From Anderseniella sp. Alg231-50 (lineage in GTDB: Bacteria; Pseudomonadota; Alphaproteobacteria; Rhizobiales; Aestuariivirgaceae), in NCBI RefSeq assembly GCF_900149695.1, contig NZ_LT703007.1, positions 248,001 to 312,000 of the forward strand: a stretch of 64,000 nucleotides of DNA, given 5' to 3'. The notes beneath the pieces were generated by a model. It worked only from the letters and a program-made list of their open reading frames with translations. It was not told the origin of the DNA and searched no databases. The position numbers and the translations under genes were made by a program. This document shows positions 44,027 through 53,550 of the stretch, in pieces (within the stretch, counting starts at the first letter, position 1; each line of letters starts with the position of its first letter).

Positions 44027-44992
44027 ATGTTTACAGCAGACGAAATTGCAGACGCGCGCGCCATCATCCATGAGGCGATGCCGCCTACACCACAATATGC
44101 CTGGCCGCTCCTGCAGGCCGAACTGGGCATCGAGACCTGGGTCAAGCATGAAAACCACACGCCGACCGGCGCCTTCAAGGTGCGCGGCGGACTGGTGCAC
44201 ATGCGAAAACGCGCCGAGCGCGGCGAAACCAATGGCGTGATTACCGCGACCAGGGGCAATCACGGCCAGTCAATTCCCTATGCAGCGTCCCGCAACGGCG
44301 TGAAAGCCACAATTGTGGTGCCGCACGGCAACTCTGTTGAAAAGAATGCCGCGATCAAGGCACTGGGTGCAGAGCTGGTTGAAACCGGACAGGATTTTGA
44401 TGAAGCCAGGGTTACCTGCATGCAGATGGCGGCAGACCGCGGACTGGACATGGTGCCTTCGTTTCATCGCGAACTGGTGCTGGGGGTCTCAACCTATGCA
44501 CATGAGCTGTTCGAGGCCGCCGGTGAACTGGATGCGGTCTATGTTCCCATTGGCATGGGATCAGGCTGTAGCGGCGTCATCTCGGCGCGCGACCATCTGG
44601 GCCTCAAGACCAGAGTGATCGCCGTGGTGTCCGAAAATGCCAATTGCTACAAGTTGTCGGTCGATGCAGGCCGGGCCATCGAGACCAATTCGGCGGAAAC
44701 CTTTGCAGACGGCATGGCCGTGCGGGTCCCCCACCCGGACGCGCTTGAGATCATTTCGCGCGGCGTGGATGAGATTGTGGAAGTGTCGGATGACCAGGTG
44801 GCTGATGCAATCAGGCTGTATTATCGCGCCACACACAATGTTGCAGAAGGTGCAGGTGCCGCGCCGCTTGCCGGGTTGATGGCTCAACGCGAGGCAATGC
44901 GCGGCAAGAGGGTTGGTCTCATATTGTGTGGCGGCAACATCGATACAGGTAAAATGGCGACAGTTCTTGAAGGCAAGACGCCTGCCCCATGA
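44027..44992 (+). CDS. Threonine/serine dehydratase-like PLP enzyme
   Basis: The 321-residue fold-type II PLP enzyme has the Schiff-base lysine region HENHTPTGAFKVRGGLV, the TRGNHGQSIPYAA phosphate-side motif, the glycine-rich PIGMGSGCSGVISA loop and a late VGLILCGGNIDTG. It has no C-terminal ACT domain. The family includes threonine and serine dehydratases and hydroxyaspartate dehydratases; the exact substrate is open. ATG 44027 aligns best with relatives. ATG 43952 would add 25 residues; neither has a clear ribosome binding site. Confidence 0.88.
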   Translation: MFTADEIADARAIIHEAMPPTPQYAWPLLQAELGIETWVKHENHTPTGAFKVRGGLVHMRKRAERGETNGVITATRGNHGQSIPYAASRNGVKATIVVPHGNSVEKNAAIKALGAELVETGQDFDEARVTCMQMAADRGLDMVPSFHRELVLGVSTYAHELFEAAGELDAVYVPIGMGSGCSGVISARDHLGLKTRVIAVVSENANCYKLSVDAGRAIETNSAETFADGMAVRVPHPDALEIISRGVDEIVEVSDDQVADAIRLYYRATHNVAEGAGAAPLAGLMAQREAMRGKRVGLILCGGNIDTGKMATVLEGKTPAP

Positions 44993-45187
44993 TCGGGCCG
45001 CACAGTTGTCAGGGTCGGGAGCCGCCAATCTTAAACCTTGCAAACCGGGCAGATTGCCGTATAAAGCGCGCGTTCTTGAGCGGTTTTCCGGTCGGGGGCT
45101 GAACGGAAGGTCATGTTCGTTTCCTGGGCATGACAGGGCTTGAAAGCCCGGCTTCCCGTGTCCCTGCTCTTTCGAGGAACCGGTGTC

Positions 45188-45213
45188 TCGAGCCTTTCTT
45201 TCCGATGGGCTCG
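45188..45213 (+). promoter_or_regulatory. Possible S6/S18 autoregulatory leader hairpin
   Basis: About 70 bp before rpsF a 6-bp stem, CGAGCC/GGCTCG, encloses a 14-base loop that contains CCGATG. Leaders of rpsF are known to be bound by the S6:S18 complex at a CCG element. The match here is only partial, so this is a weak suggestion. Confidence 0.25.
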
Positions 45214-45280
45214 GGGGAGGCTATGCGCCGGAAAGTTTGTTTAAGAACAAGACTTTGGATCAAACAGAAAGGCTGAATTC

Positions 45281-45703
45281 ATGCCATTGTATGAGCATGT
45301 ATTCATGGCGCGTCAGGATATTTCCACCGCGCAGATGGATGCACTTACAGACCAGTTCAAAGCCGTTATCACCGATAATGGCGGCTCGATCGGGCGCTCC
45401 GAATATTGGGGCCTGAAGCCACTTACCTATCGCATTCGCAAGAATCGCAAAGCCCATTACGCACTGATGAACCTCGATGCACCTGCACCTGCGGTTGCTG
45501 AAATGGAACGCCAGATGGGTCTCAATGAAGACGTCATCCGGTTCATGACGATCCGTGTCGAAGAACATGAAGAAGATCCTTCGGTTCAGATGCGCGCCGG
45601 CCGTGAGCGCAGTGACCGTCCCGGCGGAGACCGTGGCGACAGAGGTCCCCGCACCCCGCGTCCGCCGCGTGAAGATGCGCCCAAAGCAGAAGGAGCCAGC
45701 TGA
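45281..45703 (+). CDS. rpsF: 30S ribosomal protein S6
   Basis: The 140-residue protein has the S6 pattern [36 protein letters not shown] and [12 protein letters not shown]. The C-terminal ~35 residues are an R/D/G/P-rich extension common in alphaproteobacteria. It pairs with S18 on the small subunit. Its stop overlaps the rpsR start (TGATG). Confidence 0.97.
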   Translation: MPLYEHVFMARQDISTAQMDALTDQFKAVITDNGGSIGRSEYWGLKPLTYRIRKNRKAHYALMNLDAPAPAVAEMERQMGLNEDVIRFMTIRVEEHEEDPSVQMRAGRERSDRPGGDRGDRGPRTPRPPREDAPKAEGAS

Positions 45704-45936
45704 TGTCAGGTGCACGCAGACCATTCTTCCGCCGCCGCAAGAGCTGCCCGTTCACGGGCGACAATGCGCCGAAGATAGACTACAAGGACTCACGCCTTCT
45801 GTCGCGCTACATCTCCGAGCGCGGCAAGATCGTGCCCAGCCGCATCACGGCTGTTTCTGCAAAGAAGCAGCGTGAACTGGCCAAGGCGATCAAGCGCGCA
45901 CGGTTCCTGGGCCTTCTGCCCTACGTCGTGAAGTAA
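45703..45936 (+). CDS. rpsR: 30S ribosomal protein S18
   Basis: The 77-residue protein has [34 protein letters not shown] and [21 protein letters not shown], all diagnostic of S18. It is translationally coupled to rpsF. Confidence 0.98.
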   Translation: MSGARRPFFRRRKSCPFTGDNAPKIDYKDSRLLSRYISERGKIVPSRITAVSAKKQRELAKAIKRARFLGLLPYVVK

Positions 45937-46055
45937 GACACAAGCATTCCCCCTGATCAGGCAATTCAGCCCGGTCAGGGACAGCTCGGTATTAACCGGT
46001 TGGGGCAGGCTTTTGGATTTGCCTCTAACCCATCGCAAGATGCGGGACAGCCCAG

Positions 46056-47021
46056 ATGATGAACAACTGGATTGTAATAGGCATTATCGCCGGCTTGGCA
46101 GCTGGCCTGCTCCAGGCAGGCGGCAGCTCGGGCAATGCGGTCGGCCTGATGATGATCTACCTGGCGTCTTTTCCACTTTTCATTGCCGGTCTGGGCTGGG
46201 GTGCCGTAACCGCGGCACTCGGCGCATTGGTGATGATCGTCGGCTACCTGATCGGGTTCGGCTGGAAGGCGGCTTTTTATGTGGCGCTGAGTGCCGGCAT
46301 TGCCCCGGTAGTGCTCAGTCACCTGGCGCTGCAGAACAGGCCAGCTTCAGTTGGCCCCGCCGATGAAGGCGAAGTTTCCGATACAGACAGAGCCTGGTAT
46401 CCAGAAGGCCGTCTCGTTGTGTGGACCGCCATCGCCAGCGCCATCTTGAGTGTGCTGGTCATTCTTGCGCTGGGACCCGATGTCGACAGTTTCCGCGCAG
46501 CGGTCGGCGAAGTCCTACAGCCGTTGTTCGATGAAATGGCCAAGCAGCCCAACGCCCCTGCTGCCGATCAGATTGAACAGATAAGGTCTTTTGTCGTGCT
46601 GGTGCTGCCGGCCGCACTCAGCATTGTCTGGTGCATTTCGACCATGGTGAACATGTATCTGGCCGGCAGCGTGCTGCGCAAGACCGGCGCCGGACTGCGG
46701 CCATGGGCGCCGTTCAGCCAACTGGCCTTTCCACGCTGGGCGATCTGGATATTGTCGGCGTCGGCCGTGGGCACCTTCCTGCCCGGCACGCTGGGGGCAT
46801 TTGCGTGGGTATTCACCGCAGCCCTGATGCTGGCTTACGCGATACTGGGCCTGGCTGTGATGCACGGACTGCTCGACAACCATCCCATGCGCGGTTTTCT
46901 GCTCGGCCTCTTCTACCTGTCCATGCTGTTTCTGTCGGCGATCGCGATTGTCCCGCTGATCATGCTCGGCATGTTCGACCAGAGCTTCAATATCCGCAAA
47001 CGAAACAAACCGCCCGACTGA
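46056..47021 (+). CDS. DUF2232 multi-spanning membrane protein
   Basis: The 321-residue protein has about eight hydrophobic segments, beginning with WIVIGIIAGLAAGLLQAGG and a ribosomal-locus context typical of the DUF2232 family, found between rpsR and rplI in alphaproteobacteria. The region LRKTGAGLRPWAPFSQLAFPRW and the end helices fit the family. Function is unknown; a link to ribosome or cell-wall processes is only inferred from position. Confidence 0.85.
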   Translation: MMNNWIVIGIIAGLAAGLLQAGGSSGNAVGLMMIYLASFPLFIAGLGWGAVTAALGALVMIVGYLIGFGWKAAFYVALSAGIAPVVLSHLALQNRPASVGPADEGEVSDTDRAWYPEGRLVVWTAIASAILSVLVILALGPDVDSFRAAVGEVLQPLFDEMAKQPNAPAADQIEQIRSFVVLVLPAALSIVWCISTMVNMYLAGSVLRKTGAGLRPWAPFSQLAFPRWAIWILSASAVGTFLPGTLGAFAWVFTAALMLAYAILGLAVMHGLLDNHPMRGFLLGLFYLSMLFLSAIAIVPLIMLGMFDQSFNIRKRNKPPD

Positions 47022-47080
47022 GGTGGTTGCCTTTCAATCCCAACATCCAAATTACTGAATCAATCAAGGAGTACTAAATC

Positions 47081-47719
47081 ATGCAAGTCATTCTGCTGGA
47101 AAGGGTCGAAAAACTCGGCGCCATGGGTGATACGGTCCGCGTCAAGGACGGTTATGCCCGCAACTTCCTGCTGCCACGCGGCAAGGCGCTTCGGGCATCG
47201 GCCAAAAACATGGAAAAATTCGAAGCCCAGCGCGCAGAGCTTGAAGTCAAGAACGCAGCCGCTGTTGAAGCTGCCAAGACCGATTCGGAAAAACTCGACG
47301 GTTCAAGCTTCATCCTGATCCGCCAGGCTGGTGAATCCGGTCAGCTTTACGGCTCGGTTTCAACTCGCGACATTGCGGCGGCAGCCAGCGAAACCGGCGT
47401 CAGCGTTACACGCAACCATGTGGTATTGCCTGATCCGATCAAGACCATCGGACTGTACGACGTACGTGTTGCGCTGCATGGCGAAGTCTCGTCAACCGTG
47501 CAGATCAATGTTGCCCGTACGCAGGATGAAGCCGAAGCACAGGCGCGCGGTGAAGACCTGACCGGCAACGCGGATGAGCGTGACGAAATCCGCCGCGCAG
47601 CCGAAGAACTGTTCGAACAGGCCGAAGCTGATGCAGCTGCAGAAGAAGACGCTGAAGACGCAGCAGCAGACGAAGCTGGTGAAGCAGACGATGCTGAAGC
47701 GGAAAAAACAGACGAATAA
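47081..47719 (+). CDS. rplI: 50S ribosomal protein L9 with acidic C-terminal extension
   Basis: The 212-residue protein has the L9 start [20 protein letters not shown] and [17 protein letters not shown], followed by the C-terminal domain ([27 protein letters not shown]). The last ~50 residues are a very acidic extension rich in E, A and D. Ordinary L9 is about 150 residues, so the extension is notable, though such tails occur in alphaproteobacteria. Confidence 0.96.
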   Translation: MQVILLERVEKLGAMGDTVRVKDGYARNFLLPRGKALRASAKNMEKFEAQRAELEVKNAAAVEAAKTDSEKLDGSSFILIRQAGESGQLYGSVSTRDIAAAASETGVSVTRNHVVLPDPIKTIGLYDVRVALHGEVSSTVQINVARTQDEAEAQARGEDLTGNADERDEIRRAAEELFEQAEADAAAEEDAEDAAADEAGEADDAEAEKTDE

Positions 47720-47767
47720 CCAGCCGCCTTTCATGGGCGATAAATGCTGATCAAACAACTCAATACA

Positions 47768-47798
47768 GCCGTCTGCGTACAGCGCAGGCGGCTTTTTT
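47768..47798 (+). terminator. Intrinsic terminator after rplI
   Basis: Ten-base-pair stem GCCGTCTGCG/CGCAGGCGGC, one pair being T-G, with a 5-base loop, followed by TTTTTT. It lies about 50 bp after the rplI stop and ends the ribosomal-protein transcript. Confidence 0.85.
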
Positions 47799-47899
47799 GC
47801 GCCTGATACTACCCTTACGGAAATTGACCAAAAGCAAAGTGTTTGCCAAAATTGCCGGTATATTGAGACCGGGTGGCAATGGATCGAGGAATCGAACCG

Positions 47900-49219
47900 A
47901 TGCAGACTTTGCTCAAACAGATGTTGAGCCATGTGGTGCAGCACGGAGACCTGAGCGTCTCCATGCCGGATGGCAGTGAAACCCGATTTGGTGATGCCAC
48001 CGGCAAACCGGCGGGCTTCCGCATTCATGACCAGGCCACTGTCCTGCACCTGCTCGTGGACCCTGACCTTTATCTGGGTGAGGCTTACACAAGCGGTCAG
48101 CTGACGGTGACACACGGCAACATATACGACGTGCTGAAACTGCTGATGGCCAATCTGGAAACCGCAAAGACACCGGTTCCGGTGCGCCTGCCCTACGCTA
48201 TCCGCAAACGGCTGAAACGCCTGCAGCAGGACAACCGGATTGGCCGGGCCCGAAACAATGTGGCACATCATTACGACCTGTCGGGCGACCTGTACGATCT
48301 GTTCCTGGACAATGACCGGCAGTATTCGTGCGCATATTTTGAGAAGACCGGCCAAAGCCTGGAGCAGGCCCAACTTTCCAAAAAGCGCCATCTTGCTGCA
48401 AAACTTGTGATTGAACCGGGCATGAAGGTGCTCGACATCGGGTCCGGATGGGGTGGTCTGGGGCTTTATCTCGCTCAGGCTGCGGGCGCGGAGGTTACCG
48501 GTGTTACCCTGTCTGAAGAACAGCACAAGGTATCCAGCCGGCGTGCCCAGGATGCCGGACTGGACGGCCAGGTCGGTTTTCACCTGAAAGACTACCGGGA
48601 ACTGGACGGCAAGTTTGACCGGATTGTATCCGTCGGCATGTTCGAGCATGTCGGCGTCGCCCATTATGGCGAATTGTTCGGCAAGGTCCGCGACCTGCTG
48701 GCACCGGATGGCGTTTTCGTACTCCACTCCATTGGACGGGCAGATGGTCCCGGAGCAACAAGCGCCTGGATACAGAAATACATTTTTCCGGGCGGCTACT
48801 GCCCGGCCCTGTCGGAAGTCCTGCCGGAAGTCGAAAAAAGCGGCATGTACATGACCGATGTCGAAATACTGAGGCTTCACTACGCCCGCACGCTGGCTGA
48901 ATGGCGCAAACGCTTTGCGGCACACAGAAAACAGGCCATCGCCCTTTATGACGAGAAGTTTGCCCGGATGTGGGAGTTCTATCTCGCTTCGTCCGAATTG
49001 AGCTTCCGCTATCTGGGCCTGAACAATTTCCAGCTGCAGGCAGCAGGCAATCAGTATGCCCTGCCCCTGACCCGGGACTACATTGCCCGGGAAGAGACTC
49101 GTCTGCGCGCGATCGAAGGCAAGATTTACAACCGGCGCAAGCAGGCAGACCGGCGAAAACAGGTTGTGAAGGCGTCTTCGGTCGAATCACCGCATTATCC
49201 ACAGATTAGCAAGCAATAG
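47900..49219 (+). CDS. cfa: Cyclopropane-fatty-acyl-phospholipid synthase family methyltransferase
   Basis: The 439-residue enzyme has an N-terminal lipid-binding domain (residues ~1-110), ARNNVAHHYDLSGDLYDLFLD, YSCAYFEKTGQSLEQAQ and the SAM motif VLDIGSGWGGLGLYLAQ, followed by SVGMFEHVGVAHY. These are CFA synthase hallmarks: addition of a methylene group across cis double bonds of membrane lipids. The ATG at 47900 follows GAGGAA at a good distance; GTG 47873 and ATG 47879 are alternatives. dnaB follows after 67 bp. Confidence 0.93.
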   Translation: MQTLLKQMLSHVVQHGDLSVSMPDGSETRFGDATGKPAGFRIHDQATVLHLLVDPDLYLGEAYTSGQLTVTHGNIYDVLKLLMANLETAKTPVPVRLPYAIRKRLKRLQQDNRIGRARNNVAHHYDLSGDLYDLFLDNDRQYSCAYFEKTGQSLEQAQLSKKRHLAAKLVIEPGMKVLDIGSGWGGLGLYLAQAAGAEVTGVTLSEEQHKVSSRRAQDAGLDGQVGFHLKDYRELDGKFDRIVSVGMFEHVGVAHYGELFGKVRDLLAPDGVFVLHSIGRADGPGATSAWIQKYIFPGGYCPALSEVLPEVEKSGMYMTDVEILRLHYARTLAEWRKRFAAHRKQAIALYDEKFARMWEFYLASSELSFRYLGLNNFQLQAAGNQYALPLTRDYIAREETRLRAIEGKIYNRRKQADRRKQVVKASSVESPHYPQISKQ

Positions 49220-49286
49220 TGGAAAGGTCGGCGCCACGGCAGATTGGGCCTCGCGGCATAAGGCCGGGCGCGCTATCAACAAGGTC

Positions 49287-50792
49287 ATGGAATCAGTTCT
49301 CAAACTCAGTCAGGATGGCAGCGACCCGTCTGACGCGGAAGAATATCGCACCGCGCCGCATAATCTGGAGGCGGAGATGGCATTGTTGGGTGCCATTCTG
49401 GTCAACAACGAGGCTTGTGACCGGGTGTCCAACTTTTTGCTTCCGGAGCATTTCCATGAAGGCGTGCATGCCCGCATTTTTGAAGCTGCCTCAACACGTA
49501 TTCGCAGCGGCCAGCTGGCATCGCCGGTGACGCTGAAATCCTTCTTTGAGCAGGATGAAACCCTGCAGGACATCGGAGGTCCTGCCTATCTGGCCCGTCT
49601 GGCGGCATCTGCCACCACCATCATCAACGCCGAAGACTATGGCCGCACCATCTATGAACTCGCCCAGCGCCGCGCGCTGATCGGCATCGGGTCGGAGATC
49701 GTCAACAACAGCTTCGACACACCGGTCGACAAATCCTCTCGAAATCTGATTGAAGAGGCCGAACAGCAACTTTATGAAATTGCCGAGTCGGAAAAATACG
49801 GCCAGGGTTTCCAGCCATTCGGTACGGCGCTGACAGAAGCCATCGACATGGCGGCAGCCGCGTATCAGCGCGATGGCGGATTGTCGGGCATATCGACCGG
49901 CCTCAAAGACCTGGATGAAAAGCTTGGTGGACTGCAGGCATCCGACTTGCTGGTGCTTGCCGGACGCCCTGCCATGGGCAAGACATCGCTTGCCACCAAT
50001 CTCGCCTACAATGTTGCCGCAGCCTATCAGGCTGAACACAATGCCGACGGCACCATGAACGTGAAGAATGGCGGTATCGTCGCGTTCTTCTCGCTGGAAA
50101 TGTCCGGCGAACAGCTGGCCACCCGTATCGTGTCCGAGCAGGCTGAAATTTCGTCGGAACGCATCAGGCGCGGCAAAATCACGCCTGACGAGTTTGACCG
50201 CCTCGTCGAAGCAAGCCAGCGGCTGTCCGCGATGCCGCTGTATATCGATGCAACGGGTGGTCTGAATATCGCCCAGCTTGCCGCCCGTGCGCGCCGCCTG
50301 AAGCGCCAGCGCGGCACCCTGGGCCTGATCGTGGTCGACTATCTGCAGCTTCTGGCAGGTTCTGCCCGCAGGGCCTCGGAGAGCCGTGTTCAGGAAGTTA
50401 CCGAAATTACCACTGGTCTCAAGGCATTGGCCAAGGAACTTAATGTACCCATCCTGGCGCTGTCACAGCTGTCACGCCAGGTGGAAAACCGTGAAGACAA
50501 GCGGCCGCAACTGGCCGACCTGCGTGAATCCGGTTCAATTGAGCAGGACGCGGACGTGGTCATGTTCATTTATCGCGAGGAGTATTACCTGGGCCGTGAT
50601 GAACCCAAACCCAACACCGACGAACACCTGCAATGGCAGGAACGCATGGACGGGGTAGTCGGTGTGGCAGACGTGATCATCGGCAAGCAACGCCACGGTC
50701 CCACCGGTACAGTGTCGTTGCACTTTGACGCGAACCTGACCCGGTTTGAAAACCTGGTACGGCCTGGTTACGCACCAGATATCCGCGACTAA
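49287..50792 (+). CDS. dnaB: Replicative DNA helicase
   Basis: The 501-residue helicase has the DnaB N-domain (RTAPHNLEAEMALLGAILVNN), the DnaG-binding linker, the P-loop LAGRPAMGKTSLATN, the Walker B GLIVVDYLQLL and the DRESGSIEQDADVV-type DnaB motif (LRESGSIEQDADVVMFIYR). It unwinds duplex DNA at the fork as a hexamer. No intein is present. alr starts 8 bp after its stop. Confidence 0.97.
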   Translation: MESVLKLSQDGSDPSDAEEYRTAPHNLEAEMALLGAILVNNEACDRVSNFLLPEHFHEGVHARIFEAASTRIRSGQLASPVTLKSFFEQDETLQDIGGPAYLARLAASATTIINAEDYGRTIYELAQRRALIGIGSEIVNNSFDTPVDKSSRNLIEEAEQQLYEIAESEKYGQGFQPFGTALTEAIDMAAAAYQRDGGLSGISTGLKDLDEKLGGLQASDLLVLAGRPAMGKTSLATNLAYNVAAAYQAEHNADGTMNVKNGGIVAFFSLEMSGEQLATRIVSEQAEISSERIRRGKITPDEFDRLVEASQRLSAMPLYIDATGGLNIAQLAARARRLKRQRGTLGLIVVDYLQLLAGSARRASESRVQEVTEITTGLKALAKELNVPILALSQLSRQVENREDKRPQLADLRESGSIEQDADVVMFIYREEYYLGRDEPKPNTDEHLQWQERMDGVVGVADVIIGKQRHGPTGTVSLHFDANLTRFENLVRPGYAPDIRD

Positions 50793-50799
50793 CCGCTTC

Positions 50800-51909
50800 A
50801 TGGCTGTCCCACCCGAACTGGCCGCCGCCGAGCTGACGATCAACCTTGCCGAGCTGGTTGAGAACTGGCGCATGATCGCCCGGCAGGTAGCGCCCGCCGA
50901 ATGCGGCGCCACCATCAAGGCCAATGGCTATGGTTGCGGCGCAACTGAAGTCGCGCAAGCCTTGTGGACAGCTGGTTGCAGGACCTTTTTCGTGGCGTTG
51001 CCCGTGGAAGGCAAACAGGTACGCGACGCCCTGCCCGAGGCAGTCATTTATGTTCTCGATGGCCTGTTTGCAGGGCAATCGGACTTCTACATTGCCCATG
51101 GCTTGCGTCCCAGCCTGGTATGCCCGGAAGACCTGCACGAATGGGCCGACGCTGCCGGCGGCAGACACAAGGCCGCCGTCCACATAGATACCGGCATCAA
51201 CCGGCTGGGATTTGATCATGCGCAGGCAGAAGCTCTTTCAGCTGATGCGGACCTGATGAGACGTGCCGGGCTGTGCCTGCTGATGAGCCACCTGGCCAGC
51301 GGTGATGACGAGACCAGCCCATCCAACGCAAACCAGCGCGACCGGTTCGCCGGCCTGCGCACACTGTTTCCAGACCTGCCTGCCTCACTGGCAAATGCGC
51401 CCGGCACATTTCTCGGGCCTCAGTTTTCTCATGATCTGGTGCGCCCCGGTGTCGCCCTTTACGGCGGCAATCCGCTGACCGGCAAACCGAACCCGATGCG
51501 TTCCGTCATTTCCCTCAATGCTCCGGTATTGCAGGTCCGCGACGTGGCTGCCGGTGACGGTGTCGGGTATGGCGCGACATGGCGGGCGGACCGGCCCTCG
51601 CGCGTTGCCATCGTCGGTGTCGGATACGCTGACGGCCTGTTGCGCGCAATGTCATGGCCGGCGCAGCAGGACGGACCTGCCAAGGTATGCATTGCCGGAC
51701 AAATGGCACCTATTGTCGGCCGGGTATCGATGGACATGATTACCATAGATGTCACCGACCTGAACCCGGAACAGGTTCGCCGCGGCACCGCAGTCGAACT
51801 GCTGGGGAAAAACATCGGTGTAGATGACTGGGCGCGCTGGGCAGGCACCCTGTCTTACGAAATTCTAACATCTCTTGGCAGACGCTACGCAAAAGTGTAC
51901 TCGTCATGA
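50800..51909 (+). CDS. alr: Alanine racemase
   Basis: The 369-residue PLP enzyme has the catalytic lysine in TIKANGYGCGATEVA (Lys40), HIDTGINRLGF, the RPGVALYGGNP phosphate-side motif, the second catalytic tyrosine region VGYGATWRADRPSRVA, and GRVSMDMITIDVTD. It makes D-alanine for peptidoglycan. The usual YGHG after the lysine is YGCG here. The start at 50800 was chosen because the upstream extension overlaps dnaB. Confidence 0.95.
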   Translation: MAVPPELAAAELTINLAELVENWRMIARQVAPAECGATIKANGYGCGATEVAQALWTAGCRTFFVALPVEGKQVRDALPEAVIYVLDGLFAGQSDFYIAHGLRPSLVCPEDLHEWADAAGGRHKAAVHIDTGINRLGFDHAQAEALSADADLMRRAGLCLLMSHLASGDDETSPSNANQRDRFAGLRTLFPDLPASLANAPGTFLGPQFSHDLVRPGVALYGGNPLTGKPNPMRSVISLNAPVLQVRDVAAGDGVGYGATWRADRPSRVAIVGVGYADGLLRAMSWPAQQDGPAKVCIAGQMAPIVGRVSMDMITIDVTDLNPEQVRRGTAVELLGKNIGVDDWARWAGTLSYEILTSLGRRYAKVYSS

Positions 51910-51981
51910 GTGCATTTTGCGGGGGATGCAGAGCAAAATGACGGCAGGACGACCAACGGCATCAAGAGGCAGCGATTACCG

Positions 51982-52755
51982 GTGACTTTTCTGGCTACCA
52001 TCGGCAGTTTCATTTTTTCCATGTTTGCGGAGGTGGGACGGGTCACGATTTTTGCGCGTGATGCGGTTATCCGCGGACTGCTGCCGCCCTGGTATTTCCG
52101 CCAGTTGCTCGAACAGATTGTCCGCATTGGCTACAATTCCCTGCCGGTGGTCGGGCTGACGGCATTCTTCACCGGCGGTGCACTGGCGCTGCAGATCTAC
52201 ATTGGCGGCACGCGCTACAATGCAGAGAACCTGGTCTCGTCCATCGTGGCACTGGGTATCACCCGCGAGCTCGGCCCGGTCATGGCCGGCCTGATGGTGA
52301 CCGGCCGGGTTGCGGCGGCCATAGCCGCTGAACTGGGCACCATGCGCGTGACCGAGCAGATCGACGCATTGACCACCTTGTCGACAAATCCGTTCAAGTA
52401 TCTCGTGGGCCCGCGCATTCTGGCGGCGGTGATCACAATGCCCATACTGGTCGGCGTTGCCGACATTATCGGCATCTTCGGCGGCTTTGTGGTCGGCACC
52501 TCGTCACTCGGCTTCAACTATGCGGCCTATATCAAGAACACCACCGATTTCGTGCAGGTTGCCGACGTGACCTCAGGCCTGATCAAGGCTGCCGTATTCG
52601 GTTTCATCATCGCGCTGATGGGCTGTTATCACGGCTTCAACTCGAAGGGTGGTGCACAAGGTGTCGGCAGAGCGACGACCAACGCGGTCGTGTCCGGCTC
52701 CATTTTGATCCTGGCAGCAAACTACGCACTGACGTCGCTGCTGTTTAGCGAGTGA
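51982..52755 (+). CDS. mlaE: MlaE-family phospholipid ABC transporter permease
   Basis: With start GTG 51982 the protein is 257 residues, the family norm; GTG 51910 would add 24 polar residues. It shows the MlaE pattern: FLATIGSFIFSMFAEVGRV, an ITRELGPVMAGLMVTGRVAAAIAAELGTM core, and VTSGLIKAAVFGFIIALMGCYHG. The permease works with the downstream MlaF ATPase to move phospholipids between the two membranes. The companion MlaD/B/C genes are not in the window. Confidence 0.93.
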   Translation: MTFLATIGSFIFSMFAEVGRVTIFARDAVIRGLLPPWYFRQLLEQIVRIGYNSLPVVGLTAFFTGGALALQIYIGGTRYNAENLVSSIVALGITRELGPVMAGLMVTGRVAAAIAAELGTMRVTEQIDALTTLSTNPFKYLVGPRILAAVITMPILVGVADIIGIFGGFVVGTSSLGFNYAAYIKNTTDFVQVADVTSGLIKAAVFGFIIALMGCYHGFNSKGGAQGVGRATTNAVVSGSILILAANYALTSLLFSE

Positions 52756-52763
52756 GGCGAGTG

Positions 52764-53528
52764 ATGGCTGAGCCGCACATCGTACTTGAAAATGTCCACA
52801 AATCGTTCGGCAGCAAGCATGTGCTGAAGGGTGTCAATGTGGGGGTTGGCAAGGGACGATCACTGGTGGTGATCGGCGGCTCAGGCTCCGGCAAATCGGT
52901 TACGCTGAAATGCATTCTGGGACTTTTGCATCCTGAAAAGGGCTCGATCCGGGTGGACGGACAGGAAGTCATCGGGCTGGAAGGGCCGGCGCTGGACCAG
53001 ATGATGAGCCGGTTCGGCATGGTGTTCCAGGGAGCCGCCCTGTTCGACAGCCTCAGCGTCTGGCGCAATGTTGCGTTCGGCCTGATCCAGGGCCGGAAAA
53101 TGAAGGCGTCCGAGGCGCGCGCCATTGCAATCGACAAGCTGGCGGAAGTAGGCCTGGGTGCGGAACTGGCCGATATTTCGCCGGCGGAACTGTCCGGCGG
53201 CATGCGCAAGCGCGTCGGTCTGGCACGTGCCATAGCACCGGAGCCGGAAATCATCTTCTTCGATGAGCCGACCACGGGTCTTGACCCGATCATGGGCGAC
53301 GTCATCAACAACCTGATTGTCGACAGTGTGAAACGGCTGGGTGCGACGACCATCACCATCACCCATGACATGGCATCCGCCCGCAAGATCGGCGATGACA
53401 TAGCCATGATCTACAAGGGCAAGATCGTGTGGTGCGGCCCGGCGGATGAGATAGACCAGAGCAACAATGCTTACGTCGACCAGTTCATCCACGGCCGCGA
53501 AGAAGGCCCGATCGAGATTGAACTGTAG
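52764..53528 (+). CDS. mlaF: MlaF-family ABC transporter ATP-binding protein
   Basis: The 254-residue ATPase has Walker A GGSGSGKSV, the signature SGGMRKRVGLARA and Walker B IIFFDEPTTGLDP, and the MlaF-type GRFG-like VFQGAALFDSLSVW. ATG 52764 follows the permease by 8 bp; a GTG at 52752 is the alternative. The final residues (HGREEGPIEIEL) fit the family C-terminus. It powers lipid transport with MlaE. Confidence 0.94.
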   Translation: MAEPHIVLENVHKSFGSKHVLKGVNVGVGKGRSLVVIGGSGSGKSVTLKCILGLLHPEKGSIRVDGQEVIGLEGPALDQMMSRFGMVFQGAALFDSLSVWRNVAFGLIQGRKMKASEARAIAIDKLAEVGLGAELADISPAELSGGMRKRVGLARAIAPEPEIIFFDEPTTGLDPIMGDVINNLIVDSVKRLGATTITITHDMASARKIGDDIAMIYKGKIVWCGPADEIDQSNNAYVDQFIHGREEGPIEIEL

Positions 53529-53550
53529 CTCCCGGGTGTCACCACTGGCC

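Noticed and set aside
47570-47719. Frameshift or fusion at the 3' end of rplI
   Set aside because: The acidic tail is in frame and continuous, and similar tails are known in alphaproteobacterial L9.
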